From: Verrucomicrobiaceae bacterium
GTDB lineage: Bacteria > Verrucomicrobiota > Verrucomicrobiia > Verrucomicrobiales > Verrucomicrobiaceae
Assembly: GCA_027489965.1 (NCBI GenBank)
Contig: JAIXZA010000137.1
Location: 1-64,000, forward strand
DNA: 64,000 bases
Direction: 5' to 3'
Each line of letters begins with the position of its first letter. Within the stretch, counting starts at the first letter, position 1. Both the position numbers and the translations under genes were made by a program. Of the stretch, positions 1 to 9,788 are shown in pieces. The notes beneath the pieces were generated by a model. That model had not been told where the DNA came from and searched no databases. It saw nothing but the letters and a program-made list of their open reading frames with translations.

Positions 1-832
1 CATCCTTTTCTCCCTGTTTTTCGAAAGAACTCACCGCGTAGATCGTCGCGATTTTTAGCTGGTCGTCTTGTTGATCCGCATAATCTCCGGTGATTCGATT
101 CAACAGGTTATCTCGGGCAACCGGAGGCTCCCATTTCACAGTCTGGTAAAGTCTTGAAACAAGCCCCGTAGGATCTGCCTCGTCTTTTCGCGAATCAATC
201 ACCGTCGTCTGCAAGCTCACGGAGTAATCAACGACTTGCCCAACCAGAAGAGTATCCAAACTCGTGCTCGCTTCTCCGACAAGTCCGGGCCGTGCTTTCG
301 AAAGGAAGAGATCCAGAGCAAGGCATCTCCTTCCAGATCCTTCATCGAGGCGCGTCTGGTCCACGCGCAACTTGCCGGAACTGTCGATTCTGAACGCTTT
401 TGTGAACTCTGCGTTCACTCCCATTTGTTGCAACCCGAGAGGCGCATTTTCTTCAATACTCGGGATCTCTCTTCCAAATCGAAGCGGTATCCAAGGATCT
501 TCGTTCATCGGCGTCCAACCGTCTTTTGGAAACTTCACTGACTCCGATCTTTCGGAGAAAACTTCGTCTTTCGCTCCACCAGATTTCGCCAGATTTCCGG
601 CAATTTGCCTGTCCCGGAAATCAAGCCATCCTTTTGACCCCTCGGCCAAAACAGGGATGCCGTTCACAAAAGCAGGGCGCATTTTCATCCGCCAAAGTTT
701 GAGCTTTTTATCCCACGCGAATGCCAGAGCTTCCCATGGGTGTGGAAACCCGTTGTTTGACCGAGAAAACAGCGAAAGAGCCGTCCCAGATGGCGAGATA
801 TCCAGAAATGCAGGCTGAACAAATCTGCTCAT
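1..832 (-). CDS. Partial phage tail/structural protein (C-terminus beyond window)
   Basis: Reverse-complement frame from ATG at 832 (MSRFVQPAFLDISPSGTALSLFSRSNNGFPHPWEALAFAWDKKLKLWRMKMRP...) appears open to the window edge; the ATG overlaps the stop of the upstream ORF 832..1398. Confidence 0.6.
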   Translation of the reverse strand, partial: MSRFVQPAFLDISPSGTALSLFSRSNNGFPHPWEALAFAWDKKLKLWRMKMRPAFVNGIPVLAEGSKGWLDFRDRQIAGNLAKSGGAKDEVFSERSESVKFPKDGWTPMNEDPWIPLRFGREIPSIEENAPLGLQQMGVNAEFTKAFRIDSSGKLRVDQTRLDEGSGRRCLALDLFLSKARPGLVGEASTSLDTLLVGQVVDYSVSLQTTVIDSRKDEADPTGLVSRLYQTVKWEPPVARDNLLNRITGDYADQQDDQLKIATIYAVSSFEKQGEKD

Positions 833-1398
833 CACCAGAAGAAGTGTCGATATCCAGACATCAACTCACCGGCAATGTTCACTCGAGGCACTGCGCGGTG
901 TTGTAGGTCAAAGTGTGTGATCTGATACAGCCTTCGAACACCAGTCTCAGAAGCAGCAATCCCTCGATTGTTGTCAGGGCGCGACTGATAGAAAACCGCC
1001 AGCGCATGGACGCCCACAAATCCTTCGCGGTCTCCACGCTGGACTAATTCTCCGATGTCGATTGTGTATGGATCCTTTTCGACCGGCGATCCATCTGGAT
1101 TGACCCGAGCAATCAGTTTCACGTAGCACGGCGAAATGTTCCTCGGAAGAGAAAGGAACGGTTCTTCGATCGAGTTTCCTTCGTCGTCGAAACCGCCAAT
1201 CGGTTTTCCGTTGATGGTAGGCGCAACGCCATTAACCAGACCACGACCGACGTAAACGCGACCTCCGGCATCATACCTGCAAAACCACGCTGGCTCCCAG
1301 CGTCCGGACGAAGCAAAACTATCGATCAGTGTTTTCCCACCAATTTGGCTGACTCGCAGACCTTGCCCACCAATCAATGATGTAGGACGATTCTTCAC
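832..1398 (-). CDS. Hypothetical phage tail-region protein
   Basis: 188-aa ORF, tightly coupled to neighbours in the minus-strand late operon. Confidence 0.7.
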   Translation of the reverse strand: MKNRPTSLIGGQGLRVSQIGGKTLIDSFASSGRWEPAWFCRYDAGGRVYVGRGLVNGVAPTINGKPIGGFDDEGNSIEEPFLSLPRNISPCYVKLIARVNPDGSPVEKDPYTIDIGELVQRGDREGFVGVHALAVFYQSRPDNNRGIAASETGVRRLYQITHFDLQHRAVPRVNIAGELMSGYRHFFW

Positions 1399-2066
1399 TA
1401 GATGCTTCGATTATACACGGGCTTGACCCATCCTCCGCGACCAGAGAGCCAATACTCCTTGGTGACCTCATAGGCATTCCCTCGCCAAATTGCTCTGACT
1501 GGTCCCTCCAACCAATCGCGATCTCTGCCGATTGGAGGCGGATTCCCGGGGGGCTTCGCGATGATAAATCCAATTCTTTGAGCAAAGCTGGTATTCAGTT
1601 TTCTGGTGGCATACATCTCTCTCCATACGCCTCCGATCCGATAGAAGCTCTGCACCCCAGCGAGAGGGTTTTTTGACCCGTTGTAAGTCGTCGGGAATCT
1701 CACGTTCCCAAAAGCATCCGTGATGCCACCATAGGTTGCGGCGATTTGTTCAAAATCCGGATGGTTTCGAATGTCCACGTTCTCGAAGCTCGTATCCATC
1801 TCGTAGATTGGGTTTGTCGAGCTACTTCCTGATTCGATTCCGTCGTAAATCCAGCGCACAGTCATGACGCCAGCATTTAGTGACATCTCGGTTCGCGTGT
1901 GAATCGCTCCAAAAACAGAATTCTGTGGCGGGCTTGGAATGTTTGTCGGAAACTTCGTAGGATCGTAATCCTTGCGTAATGCCGCACTCACAAATCCAAG
2001 TCGATCGCGAGTCACTCGTTCGATGAATGCAGGCCCGAATTCTCCTTTGGTGATGATGTCGCCCAT
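1398..2066 (-). CDS. Hypothetical phage tail-region protein
   Basis: 222-aa ORF directly downstream of the tape measure gene. Confidence 0.7.
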   Translation of the reverse strand: MGDIITKGEFGPAFIERVTRDRLGFVSAALRKDYDPTKFPTNIPSPPQNSVFGAIHTRTEMSLNAGVMTVRWIYDGIESGSSSTNPIYEMDTSFENVDIRNHPDFEQIAATYGGITDAFGNVRFPTTYNGSKNPLAGVQSFYRIGGVWREMYATRKLNTSFAQRIGFIIAKPPGNPPPIGRDRDWLEGPVRAIWRGNAYEVTKEYWLSGRGGWVKPVYNRSI

Positions 2067-2096
2067 TTACAGGCGGTCGTGAGTCAACTCTGACGC

Positions 2097-4349
2097 TTAA
2101 CGCCCATCTGAAAGATGGCCGTTATATTCATCTTGCTTCCCAACCTTCGGAACGATCGATGTCAGAGTCTCCAAAAGCCTTTGCTGAACTTCGAGTTGGC
2201 GCTGATTGACGCCGCCAGCAACTTCACCGGCCGCACCGCCTGCGGATGCCAGAGCACTGGCAACCTGCGGGTTCCGCTGCTGCGCACGTTGCATCTGGCC
2301 CAACGCGACTTCTTGATCAGCCATTGCAGCCGCCTCTTCCGGTGCAATCCCGGCATCTTGGAATCGACGTTGAGCGGCCATGCGCGTGAGCTCGTCCTGC
2401 TGTTTGTCGGCTTGTTCGAGAAGGTCAGAGCGTCCTGTCGCCATCGCCACAGATTCCGCGGTCCGCTGTCTGAGATCCCCCTCAATCATCTGCTTGTTGA
2501 ACTCCCGTTGGATCGCTTCGGGCGAGAAATTCGCTGAGACTCCTTTCATCTTTGCCGCGATTTCCGCAAGAGCTTCATCGATCTTTGCGACAGCATCGGT
2601 ATCTCCAAGAGCTTCGGCGTTCTGTCGTTGCTGATCCAACGCGGCTCGTTGTGCATCCAGAGCATCGAGTTCGGCCTTGGCTTTCGCCTTCTGGGCTTCA
2701 AACGCCGGGTTGTTCAAGAACTCCGATGGTGTTTGTGCAATCATCGTCTTTGATGCTTCAAAAACGCCTGTCGCGCTGTTCTCTGCCGCCACGGCTTCGT
2801 CATATTGCCGCTGTGCTTCCGCTGCCTGACTCTGGCCTGCAAAGAACCCACCAACACCACCAGCAACCGCACCGACTGCCGTTCCAACCGGACCAAAAAA
2901 AGATCCAGCCAAAGCACCGGTTGCGGCTCCGCTTAGGGTGCTGAGAAGCGTGTTGTTGCCAGCGTTATCCAGGTTTTTCTTCGCGGCCTCGCGGTTCTTG
3001 CGTGCCTGCTCTCGATTATCCAGAGCGGCACCAGCCGTCTCCGCAGCCGCGCCGGCCCCGGCCTTGCCGTCACGCATGGCCTGAACGCGGTCTTGAAGAG
3101 CCTTTGTCTCGTCTTTGACGCTGGAAACCATGTCCGCAAGGGCACCCTGACCCGAGATGCCTTGCTTGCCCATGAGAGCCATGACGACCTGCAGCGCGGT
3201 CGCGAGCAGTCCCAAAGGTCCAAGCCCTCGAATCACCGACCGGAAAAGAAGACCGAATCCAGTAGCAAGAAACCTTGCGGCACCGGCGGCAAGGCGAGCA
3301 GCAACAGCCGTGCGTCCAAACACCGTCGCCAGACCAAGAACAGCCTTTGCAACATCCAGAAAGCTCTTCACAGCCAAAACCGTCACCAAAGTCAGCAAAA
3401 TCTTAATCAACATGCTGATGACAGCGACGAGCCCGCGATTCTCTTTGAAAAACAAAGCGACGGCTTCCGATGCTCTTGCAAAACCGTTCGTGATCGCCGC
3501 AATCGGGGAAAGGATGTCTTGAAGAATTGGGCCGAAGGTTTCCCAGAAGGCGATTGCCGCCCGCATTCCTGCCATCTTGCCCTCGGAGAACATCTCGCCG
3601 ATGCTCGCCAAGTTGTCGGCCTTCACGTTGTCCAAGCGGGATTGGAGCCCGGTGATCGTCTGTCCCAAGGCATTCGCCGCCCCGTTGTTATTGCGAAGCT
3701 CTGCTTCTACGGCACCCCAAACAGCGGTGAAGCTTACGCCGGAAGCTGCCAAGTTGCGGATCCTGTCAGCCGCTTCCGTGCTGATGATCCCCATCTGCCG
3801 CAACTGCTCAACCTGATTGTCGATCGCCTGTGGGTTCCTCGATGCCGCGTCGTAGAGGTCACCGATTGCACCCGCCGCGTTTGTGAGGGATGTCTGACCA
3901 ACCGCTGCCGCATCTGCCGCCAGGTCCATTCCCTTTTTGGTCGCCAGTGCTCCCCGGGTAAGGATCTGCAACCGGGCATTGCCCTCTGCAGCATCCGAAA
4001 ACTGAAACGGCTTCGTCCGTGCGAACTTTGCCACTTCCTTCAACCGGCGTTCGGCCGCGCTCATACTTCCGAGCAAGCGCGTGAACTGTGGCGTGAGTGC
4101 CTGAATCTTGGACCACTCATCAAGGGAACGCCCGATCAACTGCGAGGTCCGCAGGATCGCGATCAGCTTGAGCGCAAGCCCCGCTGCGATACCGGTCAGG
4201 ATCGCCATCGGCCCGATCAATTCGTTCAACACGCCCTTGAACGCCTTGCCGTGCTTCGCCCATGCAGCCGTGGACTTGCGGAACGCTTCCGATTCCTTCA
4301 CCTGTTCTTTGAGGTTCCCCCAGCCGGTTTTCCCTTCTTTCGTGATCAT
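2097..4349 (-). CDS. Tail tape measure protein
   Basis: 750 aa; typical tape-measure segment (ARTKPFQFSDAAEGNARLQILTRG...GAIGDLYDAASRNPQAIDNQVEQLRQMGIIS...), hydrophobic segments and Ala/Gln-rich coiled tail. Confidence 0.9.
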   Translation of the reverse strand: MITKEGKTGWGNLKEQVKESEAFRKSTAAWAKHGKAFKGVLNELIGPMAILTGIAAGLALKLIAILRTSQLIGRSLDEWSKIQALTPQFTRLLGSMSAAERRLKEVAKFARTKPFQFSDAAEGNARLQILTRGALATKKGMDLAADAAAVGQTSLTNAAGAIGDLYDAASRNPQAIDNQVEQLRQMGIISTEAADRIRNLAASGVSFTAVWGAVEAELRNNNGAANALGQTITGLQSRLDNVKADNLASIGEMFSEGKMAGMRAAIAFWETFGPILQDILSPIAAITNGFARASEAVALFFKENRGLVAVISMLIKILLTLVTVLAVKSFLDVAKAVLGLATVFGRTAVAARLAAGAARFLATGFGLLFRSVIRGLGPLGLLATALQVVMALMGKQGISGQGALADMVSSVKDETKALQDRVQAMRDGKAGAGAAAETAGAALDNREQARKNREAAKKNLDNAGNNTLLSTLSGAATGALAGSFFGPVGTAVGAVAGGVGGFFAGQSQAAEAQRQYDEAVAAENSATGVFEASKTMIAQTPSEFLNNPAFEAQKAKAKAELDALDAQRAALDQQRQNAEALGDTDAVAKIDEALAEIAAKMKGVSANFSPEAIQREFNKQMIEGDLRQRTAESVAMATGRSDLLEQADKQQDELTRMAAQRRFQDAGIAPEEAAAMADQEVALGQMQRAQQRNPQVASALASAGGAAGEVAGGVNQRQLEVQQRLLETLTSIVPKVGKQDEYNGHLSDGR

Positions 4350-4957
4350 TGCTTTTCCTTCTTTGCTTGGATGGATTTCTTAGCTTCCACAATCGCCTGA
4401 TCGATGACCGTCGTGCGGATCGAGAACTCCGCGCCTTTCTGGCGGCTCAGTGTCACATGCATCCAGTAGAGTTCTCCAATAGGCAGGTTCCACGGCTCTT
4501 CCCGTGGGCAGTTCGTGCAAGCGCGGTAGTTTGCCACCACCGAAAGAGCTTCATCCATGTCTGGCTCACGTACCGAATCCCCGTCTTTGATGTTCTCCAC
4601 GATCGGGCAGGAATAATAGTCGGCGAAGTAGCAGTAGAGCTTCCCGAGCTCCCTATGAAACGTGCCTTGGCCGAATCGAGTGAGATCCACGATTCGCATC
4701 CACTTGCGGCGGATTCCACTAAGATTCGGAATCTTCAAAAGGTCCGGAAACTGTGTCTGGCAGATGGCGACGGCGATTCTTAGATCATGCGGAGTCGCGA
4801 GTTCCGGTTCTGAAAAAAATGGCAACCCGAAAGCCTCGAATTGCGTACGGTGCCAGATAGAAAACGGCTTGAGGCGCTTGCCCAAGACCCTGTGGGATCT
4901 TTGGTGAACAAGCGCCTCAATGTAGCGTTCGTCAAAAACCGATTCTTGTTCGGTCAT
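4346..4957 (-). CDS. Hypothetical protein upstream of tape measure (possible tail chaperone position)
   Basis: 203-aa ORF overlapping the start of the tape measure ORF by 4 nt. Confidence 0.65.
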   Translation of the reverse strand: MTEQESVFDERYIEALVHQRSHRVLGKRLKPFSIWHRTQFEAFGLPFFSEPELATPHDLRIAVAICQTQFPDLLKIPNLSGIRRKWMRIVDLTRFGQGTFHRELGKLYCYFADYYSCPIVENIKDGDSVREPDMDEALSVVANYRACTNCPREEPWNLPIGELYWMHVTLSRQKGAEFSIRTTVIDQAIVEAKKSIQAKKEKQ

Positions 4958-4964
4958 GGAGCGA

Positions 4965-5306
4965 TTACGTCACGTCTTCGTAGCCAGTTGCTTCCACTCG
5001 GCACTTTGCGAAGTCCTCGTTGGTTGCGTCAACCTGGGCGCTGGTGATCGTTCCAGTGAGTGTTCCGACCGTGACGTCTCCGCCGATCGCGGGCGGCGTA
5101 GATGTCTGGCAATATCCCTCGATGGTGATCGAGTATTTCTTGGAGCCCAAGACCCATGCCTCGACCTCGCCGAGACTTCCGCGGCCCTCGACATTGAGCG
5201 AAAACTCGTTCCGAACGCTGTATCCGGTGACAATGACGATTCCGTTTGCTGAAACGCCAGCCGCCCCGAACAGCAAATTCTGATTTCCTTTACGTGTAAG
5301 AGCCAT
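4965..5306 (-). CDS. Putative tail tube/minor tail protein
   Basis: 113-aa ORF in tail operon position; CKACAC motif 3 nt upstream of ATG. Confidence 0.6.
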   Translation of the reverse strand: MALTRKGNQNLLFGAAGVSANGIVIVTGYSVRNEFSLNVEGRGSLGEVEAWVLGSKKYSITIEGYCQTSTPPAIGGDVTVGTLTGTITSAQVDATNEDFAKCRVEATGYEDVT

Positions 5307-5330
5307 TTTGTGTCGTGGTGTGTCGTGGGT

Positions 5331-5654
5331 TTAGGATTCAGCAGCGACATCGAGAGTCCCGATGGCGAGATTGAAGCTGAACGTGAATGTGCGGTTGAAC
5401 CGGCCTGCGCTGTTCGGCGTGGAAGAAGACGAGAAGATCTGCATGTTTGCAGGACGGTCTTCTGCCGGAAGAGCTTGGTAGGCATTGGCAACTCGCTCAC
5501 AGATAGCAAAAAGCAGCTTGCGAACGTCGCCGGTCGATTCGTGGGCCTCGGCGGAAGTCAACTGCGGAAAGTCCGAAATGAGAAGTGATGCCAGTGTTGA
5601 ACTCGCGTCGTATCCGGGTCCAAGAAGAGTCGTGGGAGCTGGGTCGAAAGCCAT
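5331..5654 (-). CDS. Hypothetical head-tail/tail protein
   Basis: 107-aa ORF in late operon. Confidence 0.6.
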   Translation of the reverse strand: MAFDPAPTTLLGPGYDASSTLASLLISDFPQLTSAEAHESTGDVRKLLFAICERVANAYQALPAEDRPANMQIFSSSSTPNSAGRFNRTFTFSFNLAIGTLDVAAES

Positions 5655-5683
5655 ATTGCTCCCAGCGTGTCAACCCTCAGAGA

Positions 5684-6142
5684 CTACATCGCGTGTGCGC
5701 CAATCCGGATGCGGATGCTTTCGCCAACCGTCCGCTCTCCTGCGACCTCTTCATTGCCGACAACGAAGAACCCATGCACCTTCAATGTGTCGCTGGTGAA
5801 AGTGTGCAATGGGCAGGAATCATCAAACAGCCAATCCGAGATCGATCTTACCCGATCCGAGACAGCCGTCTCTGAAGTCTCTTCATACGCTGGTGCCAGA
5901 ATCATCACATCGACATCAACCAAGAAAACCCCATGCCCTTTGCCTTCGGCATCATCGGCTCGGATCACAATGTATCGATCCGGTCGGTCTTGTCCTGCTG
6001 GTCGTCCCGAGAAGACGGGCCAATCCATCGCTGGGGTTGAAAGTAGTTCTTGTAGTGCTGTCTCGACGGCGTTGCGGATTTCCATGCTCATTTGGTTTTG
6101 CAACAGCGTCAAATTCGGTGTAGGTTTCCGACGCTGAACCAA
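5684..6142 (-). CDS. Hypothetical head-tail/tail-completion-like protein
   Basis: 152-aa ORF in late operon; size and position fit a tail-completion protein. Confidence 0.6.
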   Translation of the reverse strand: MVQRRKPTPNLTLLQNQMSMEIRNAVETALQELLSTPAMDWPVFSGRPAGQDRPDRYIVIRADDAEGKGHGVFLVDVDVMILAPAYEETSETAVSDRVRSISDWLFDDSCPLHTFTSDTLKVHGFFVVGNEEVAGERTVGESIRIRIGAHAM

Positions 6143-6435
6143 TGATACGTCGCCCTTCCAATTCCGCTTTCCCTGATCCGATCAAGCCAAAATCGGAAGA
6201 AATCCCGTTGCCTGAGCCGTCAAACTTAGAGCCGGTTCAGATGCCTCATATCCCGATGAAGAAAGACGGGCTTTCCGAACTGCTTCACGAAATGACGCAT
6301 CAGTATCGAGAGATCAACGCGGGTCGTGAAAAGCCCTTGGCCGGCTGGGCTCGAGTGATCTACTGGATCATCGCGGCTCCGATCATGGCGTTCATGATCT
6401 TCTGGACTTACTCAGTCCTGATGTCTGGAAACTAG
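6142..6435 (+). CDS. Small predicted membrane protein on opposite strand within late operon
   Basis: 97 aa with one hydrophobic helix (VIYWIIAAPIMAFMIFWTYSVLM); fills the gap between minus ORFs 5684..6142 and 6432..6776 with only end overlaps. Confidence 0.5.
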   Translation: MIRRPSNSAFPDPIKPKSEEIPLPEPSNLEPVQMPHIPMKKDGLSELLHEMTHQYREINAGREKPLAGWARVIYWIIAAPIMAFMIFWTYSVLMSGN

Positions 6436-6776
6436 AACTCGGCAGGTTCACTTACCGGCCCAAGCGTCAAGGTAGCAGTTCCACCCTGCCAGTTGATCCG
6501 GACGCAAAGCATCACTCGGGACTTCCAGATCACGTTGAATCCTTCCTTTCGAACCTTCGCTTGGAGCAATGGAAGCGAAGGCACTTCAAGCAATATCACC
6601 GTAGCGTCCCCTCGTCCTCCGGAGTAAAAAGCACCTGCGACCTCCGCCGGTTGCTCGATCGCATCAAGTTCAAGCGAAGAGCCATTCGGCACTTTGATTG
6701 TGGCCTTGGCGTCATCCTTCATTTCTCTAAAGGCAAAATCATCCGCCATGCGGAAAGCATCATCGAATCGGCTCAT
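6432..6776 (-). CDS. Hypothetical minor capsid/tail protein
   Basis: 114-aa ORF after MCP terminator. Confidence 0.6.
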   Translation of the reverse strand: MSRFDDAFRMADDFAFREMKDDAKATIKVPNGSSLELDAIEQPAEVAGAFYSGGRGDATVILLEVPSLPLLQAKVRKEGFNVIWKSRVMLCVRINWQGGTATLTLGPVSEPAEF

Positions 6777-6795
6777 AGTCTATTCCTCGAAAGAA

Positions 6796-6826
6796 AACGC
6801 CCGTGATCGTAAAGACCACGGGCGTT
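6796..6826 (-). terminator. Rho-independent terminator after major capsid gene
   Basis: AACGCCCGTG-GTCTTTACGAT-CACGGGCGTT followed by TTCTTT on minus strand. Confidence 0.75.
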
Positions 6827-6869
6827 CCCCCCTCTTCCTATGCAAACAAGTGTGTCGTGGTGTGTCGGG

Positions 6870-7832
6870 TTACGCCCACTGAGTAGCGATCAACTGACCC
6901 GCGTTCGGGTTGATGATCTTGATCACCCGGTTGGAGCGCACGCGGATCTTGTCACCGCGGCGAGCTTCGTCGCGATACTGATCGGTCGTGAACAACCCGC
7001 CTTCGGAGTCGGCATCCCAGATGATCGTGCGGCCTGCGCCACCGTTCATGAAATCTCCACCTTGGACGTTCCCGAGCCAGATGTAGTTGTTGTTCCACAC
7101 ATACTGGATGTCGTTCTTGCCCTTCGGAGCGGCATCATAGACCTTGCGGGCGATGATCACGTTCTGGATGCCGAAGGTGTCGGCGATAACCTGAGTCGTG
7201 ATGTTCGCTCCACCCTGAGCGGTGTTCAAAACACCGAAGAGGTAGGTCTGCAACAGCTTGGATCGGCGAATTCGGTTCCAGACTTGGAGCGAGAGAACCA
7301 TCGTGTTGATGACCTCGCCGAGTCCGTTGGCGCGTTCCTGAGCACCTTGGATGTCGAGCGGCAGATCGATCGTTTGAATGTTTGCTTCCGTGATTGGCAG
7401 CGTGGAGTTGGTGCTCGGGAAGACAGCCGGATTGAACAAGGCCGAAGCAGCAGAAACCTCGTAGTCGAGCATGACTTTGTTCATGCAGAACTTAGCAGCG
7501 AGCATCTCGGCGTCGAAGAAGTTCGCCATCTGCTTGCGAACCACGTCGTCCACGCGCTTCTCGTGACCGAATTCTTCGGTCTGGTATGAATCCCATTCGA
7601 ACTCTTCCGTGCTCTCGTTGTAGGTGCCGGTAGCACCCCGACGCTGAGATTCCTTTTTCAGGAGCTCGCCCTTGAGAATGCGGAATTTCGGATAGCGTCC
7701 GACTTCCAGTGGCGAAGCATAGACCGGCAGAAGCATCTGGCCGATATACTGCGCTTGGTCGGTCTGGCCGACTGCCTCCATCAGCAACGTGCTGATGTCC
7801 ATGCGTGGGACTGAATCAGTGGTATTGAACAT
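6870..7832 (-). CDS. Major capsid protein
   Basis: 320 aa, no close antisense rival, located after protease and decoration genes; capsid-like sequence (MFNTTDSVPRMDISTLLMEAVGQTDQAQYIGQMLLPVYASPLEVGRYPKFR). Confidence 0.8.
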   Translation of the reverse strand: MFNTTDSVPRMDISTLLMEAVGQTDQAQYIGQMLLPVYASPLEVGRYPKFRILKGELLKKESQRRGATGTYNESTEEFEWDSYQTEEFGHEKRVDDVVRKQMANFFDAEMLAAKFCMNKVMLDYEVSAASALFNPAVFPSTNSTLPITEANIQTIDLPLDIQGAQERANGLGEVINTMVLSLQVWNRIRRSKLLQTYLFGVLNTAQGGANITTQVIADTFGIQNVIIARKVYDAAPKGKNDIQYVWNNNYIWLGNVQGGDFMNGGAGRTIIWDADSEGGLFTTDQYRDEARRGDKIRVRSNRVIKIINPNAGQLIATQWA

Positions 7833-7882
7833 TTTTGGTTCCTCTTATGTGTAGTGGTGTGTCGGGTTGCTGATCAGTTGGC

Positions 7883-8473
7883 TCAGAAAAGAAGGGCTCG
7901 GATCTGGCAGTCGAGTGAGTTTGCAGGAGCGGCTTCCCACGCAATCGCGTGTGCTGCTGCTCGCCGAATCGTGCCAGCGGTCAGGTTGCTCGTGATGTCC
8001 ACGGCGGTTCCGCCAGGAGAGAGCGCCACCTTGAAGGTGTCGGCGGCGGCATCGCGAACAAAGTAAGTCGTGGTCAGTGCGGTCAGCCCCGCTCCACCTG
8101 TGAGTGTCGGGAAAATGATCGGCGTTCCGTTTGCCAAGCCGTGCGCAACGAGCGAGATGGTGTCATCAGCGGCAGTGCCGGTGACGGCGATGTCCACTCG
8201 TTTGACGAACTTGCCGTCAGCAACCTGAACCAGCTCGTCACCTTGGACGATGGCCGTATTGTTGCCGACATAGACAAAATGCAGCCCGTTGAACTTCCCG
8301 GAAAGGAAGATATCCGAGGCGCGGCCAACGGTCGATCCGCGAAGCAGCGTTCCAACCACAAGGTCGGCAGTGCCAGCAAGGGCCAGCCCTGTTGCAGTAA
8401 GGCGAAGAGCGCGACCTTCAAGGCCCGACAAATTTGCCGCAGCCTCTTTTGAAATGACAGTATTGAAATTCAT
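7883..8473 (-). CDS. Head decoration-like protein
   Basis: 196 aa; N-terminus resembles phage decoration/stabilisation proteins; adjacent to MCP. Confidence 0.55.
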   Translation of the reverse strand: MNFNTVISKEAAANLSGLEGRALRLTATGLALAGTADLVVGTLLRGSTVGRASDIFLSGKFNGLHFVYVGNNTAIVQGDELVQVADGKFVKRVDIAVTGTAADDTISLVAHGLANGTPIIFPTLTGGAGLTALTTTYFVRDAAADTFKVALSPGGTAVDITSNLTAGTIRRAAAHAIAWEAAPANSLDCQIRALLF

Positions 8474-8509
8474 TTTCTTTTTCTCCTGTGTTGGATGTGA
8501 GTGCGGTGG

Positions 8510-9763
8510 TTACTTCCCGGCTTGGAGCTGAATCCACTCGCGATGCGCGGCGGGATCTTGCTTGGCCGCAAGCATGATTGCTTGGCCTTCGGTTTTGCCT
8601 TCGGCCCGGAACTTCTGGCAGAGAGCGGCGAACTTGTGGTTCTGCTCGCCCTTGTCCTCGAAAAGGATGGGCTTTGATGCGGAAACCGCGCCGGTCTGGC
8701 TCTCGAACCTGGTAACCGTGTTCTTGAGAGCGGCGTTCTCGGCCCGCAGCGAGGAAATCTCCTTTGCGGCAAGTTCGATCTTCTCTTCCAAAGCGGAGAA
8801 GAACGCATCCTCTTCGGCTTCCTTTTCGGCGAGTTCGATGCTCTTGATGCGAGCTTTGAAATTCAGGTAGTCGCGACGGAGAGCTTCGAATGCGGCACTG
8901 CCGGCTTCACCGCCTGCGGATGCACCGGCACCAGCGCCAGCCATGGCTCCTTCGCCATTTCCATCTCCATCACCCTCGCCCTGGCCTTCGGAAACTTCGT
9001 ATCCCCGGGCGGCGGCTTCGGCCAACACCTGTTCGCGAGTCAAGCCAATTTCCGCGAGCTGTTCGTCTCCGAGATTGGCGAGCTCTTCGAGTTCTTCGTC
9101 GGAAATTTCTTGATCGTGCTCGTTGCCGCCAGCTTGGAGAGCTTCGATTACCTTGCCCTGTTCGGCAATGGTCGCCTGCAAGCCTTGCACTGCGGCCATG
9201 AGTTCTGCGAGCGTGGGCTCCTTAGCGGTCTGGTTTTTGTTTTCGTCAGCCATGATTTTGGGTGTTGCTTTATTGGATGTGTCAACTTTCTCCGAAAAAA
9301 GACCGTCAGGATTTGCCGCGGGAGCGGTCACGACATCGACGCTCTTGAGTGCAAAACACCGCGCGGCCTTCTTTCCGCCAGCGATCTTCACGCCCTCGCC
9401 TTTGAATGCGGCCGACATCCCGAAACACGTTGGCATCCGCTCGGCTCGTTCGAGCATTTTCGGCGTCTCTTCGTGAGTGGTCAGAAGATGCCAATCACCG
9501 ATCAGCTTTTTCCCAGACAGACGGAAGTTCTCGAGGTAGCCGTTGAGTGCCTCGATCCCGCTCCCGTGATTGAGCTTCACCGGAACTTTTCCTCGTTCTT
9601 TGGCACAACTGAGCATCTGAGTCAGCGTCTCGCCATCGACTTCGAGATCGTGCCCCTCTGCCGTCACGCCTGATGTGATCAACGCGACATCGCGAATCAC
9701 TGCGTTTGCTTTATCGACGTTCCCGCATGAGAACTCGGCGCATTGAAATAAAAGGACATCCAT
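8510..9763 (-). CDS. Head maturation protease (with C-terminal scaffold-like coiled region)
   Basis: 417 aa; N-terminal protease-like segment (VPVKLNHGSGIEALNGYLENFRLSGKKLIGDWHLL...CFGMSAAFKG), then acidic/Gly-Ala linker and coiled coil resembling a fused scaffold. Confidence 0.75.
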   Translation of the reverse strand: MDVLLFQCAEFSCGNVDKANAVIRDVALITSGVTAEGHDLEVDGETLTQMLSCAKERGKVPVKLNHGSGIEALNGYLENFRLSGKKLIGDWHLLTTHEETPKMLERAERMPTCFGMSAAFKGEGVKIAGGKKAARCFALKSVDVVTAPAANPDGLFSEKVDTSNKATPKIMADENKNQTAKEPTLAELMAAVQGLQATIAEQGKVIEALQAGGNEHDQEISDEELEELANLGDEQLAEIGLTREQVLAEAAARGYEVSEGQGEGDGDGNGEGAMAGAGAGASAGGEAGSAAFEALRRDYLNFKARIKSIELAEKEAEEDAFFSALEEKIELAAKEISSLRAENAALKNTVTRFESQTGAVSASKPILFEDKGEQNHKFAALCQKFRAEGKTEGQAIMLAAKQDPAAHREWIQLQAGK

Positions 9764-9788
9764 GCTGATCCATGGATGTCAAAGAAAG

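Noticed and set aside
264-818. 184-aa plus-strand ORF at left edge
   Set aside because: Antisense to a longer, better-composed minus frame (start at 832) in the late operon; basic/Ser-rich shadow sequence.
3093-4400. 435-aa plus-strand ORF
   Set aside because: Fully antisense to the tape measure gene; His/Arg/Cys-rich composition typical of a shadow ORF.
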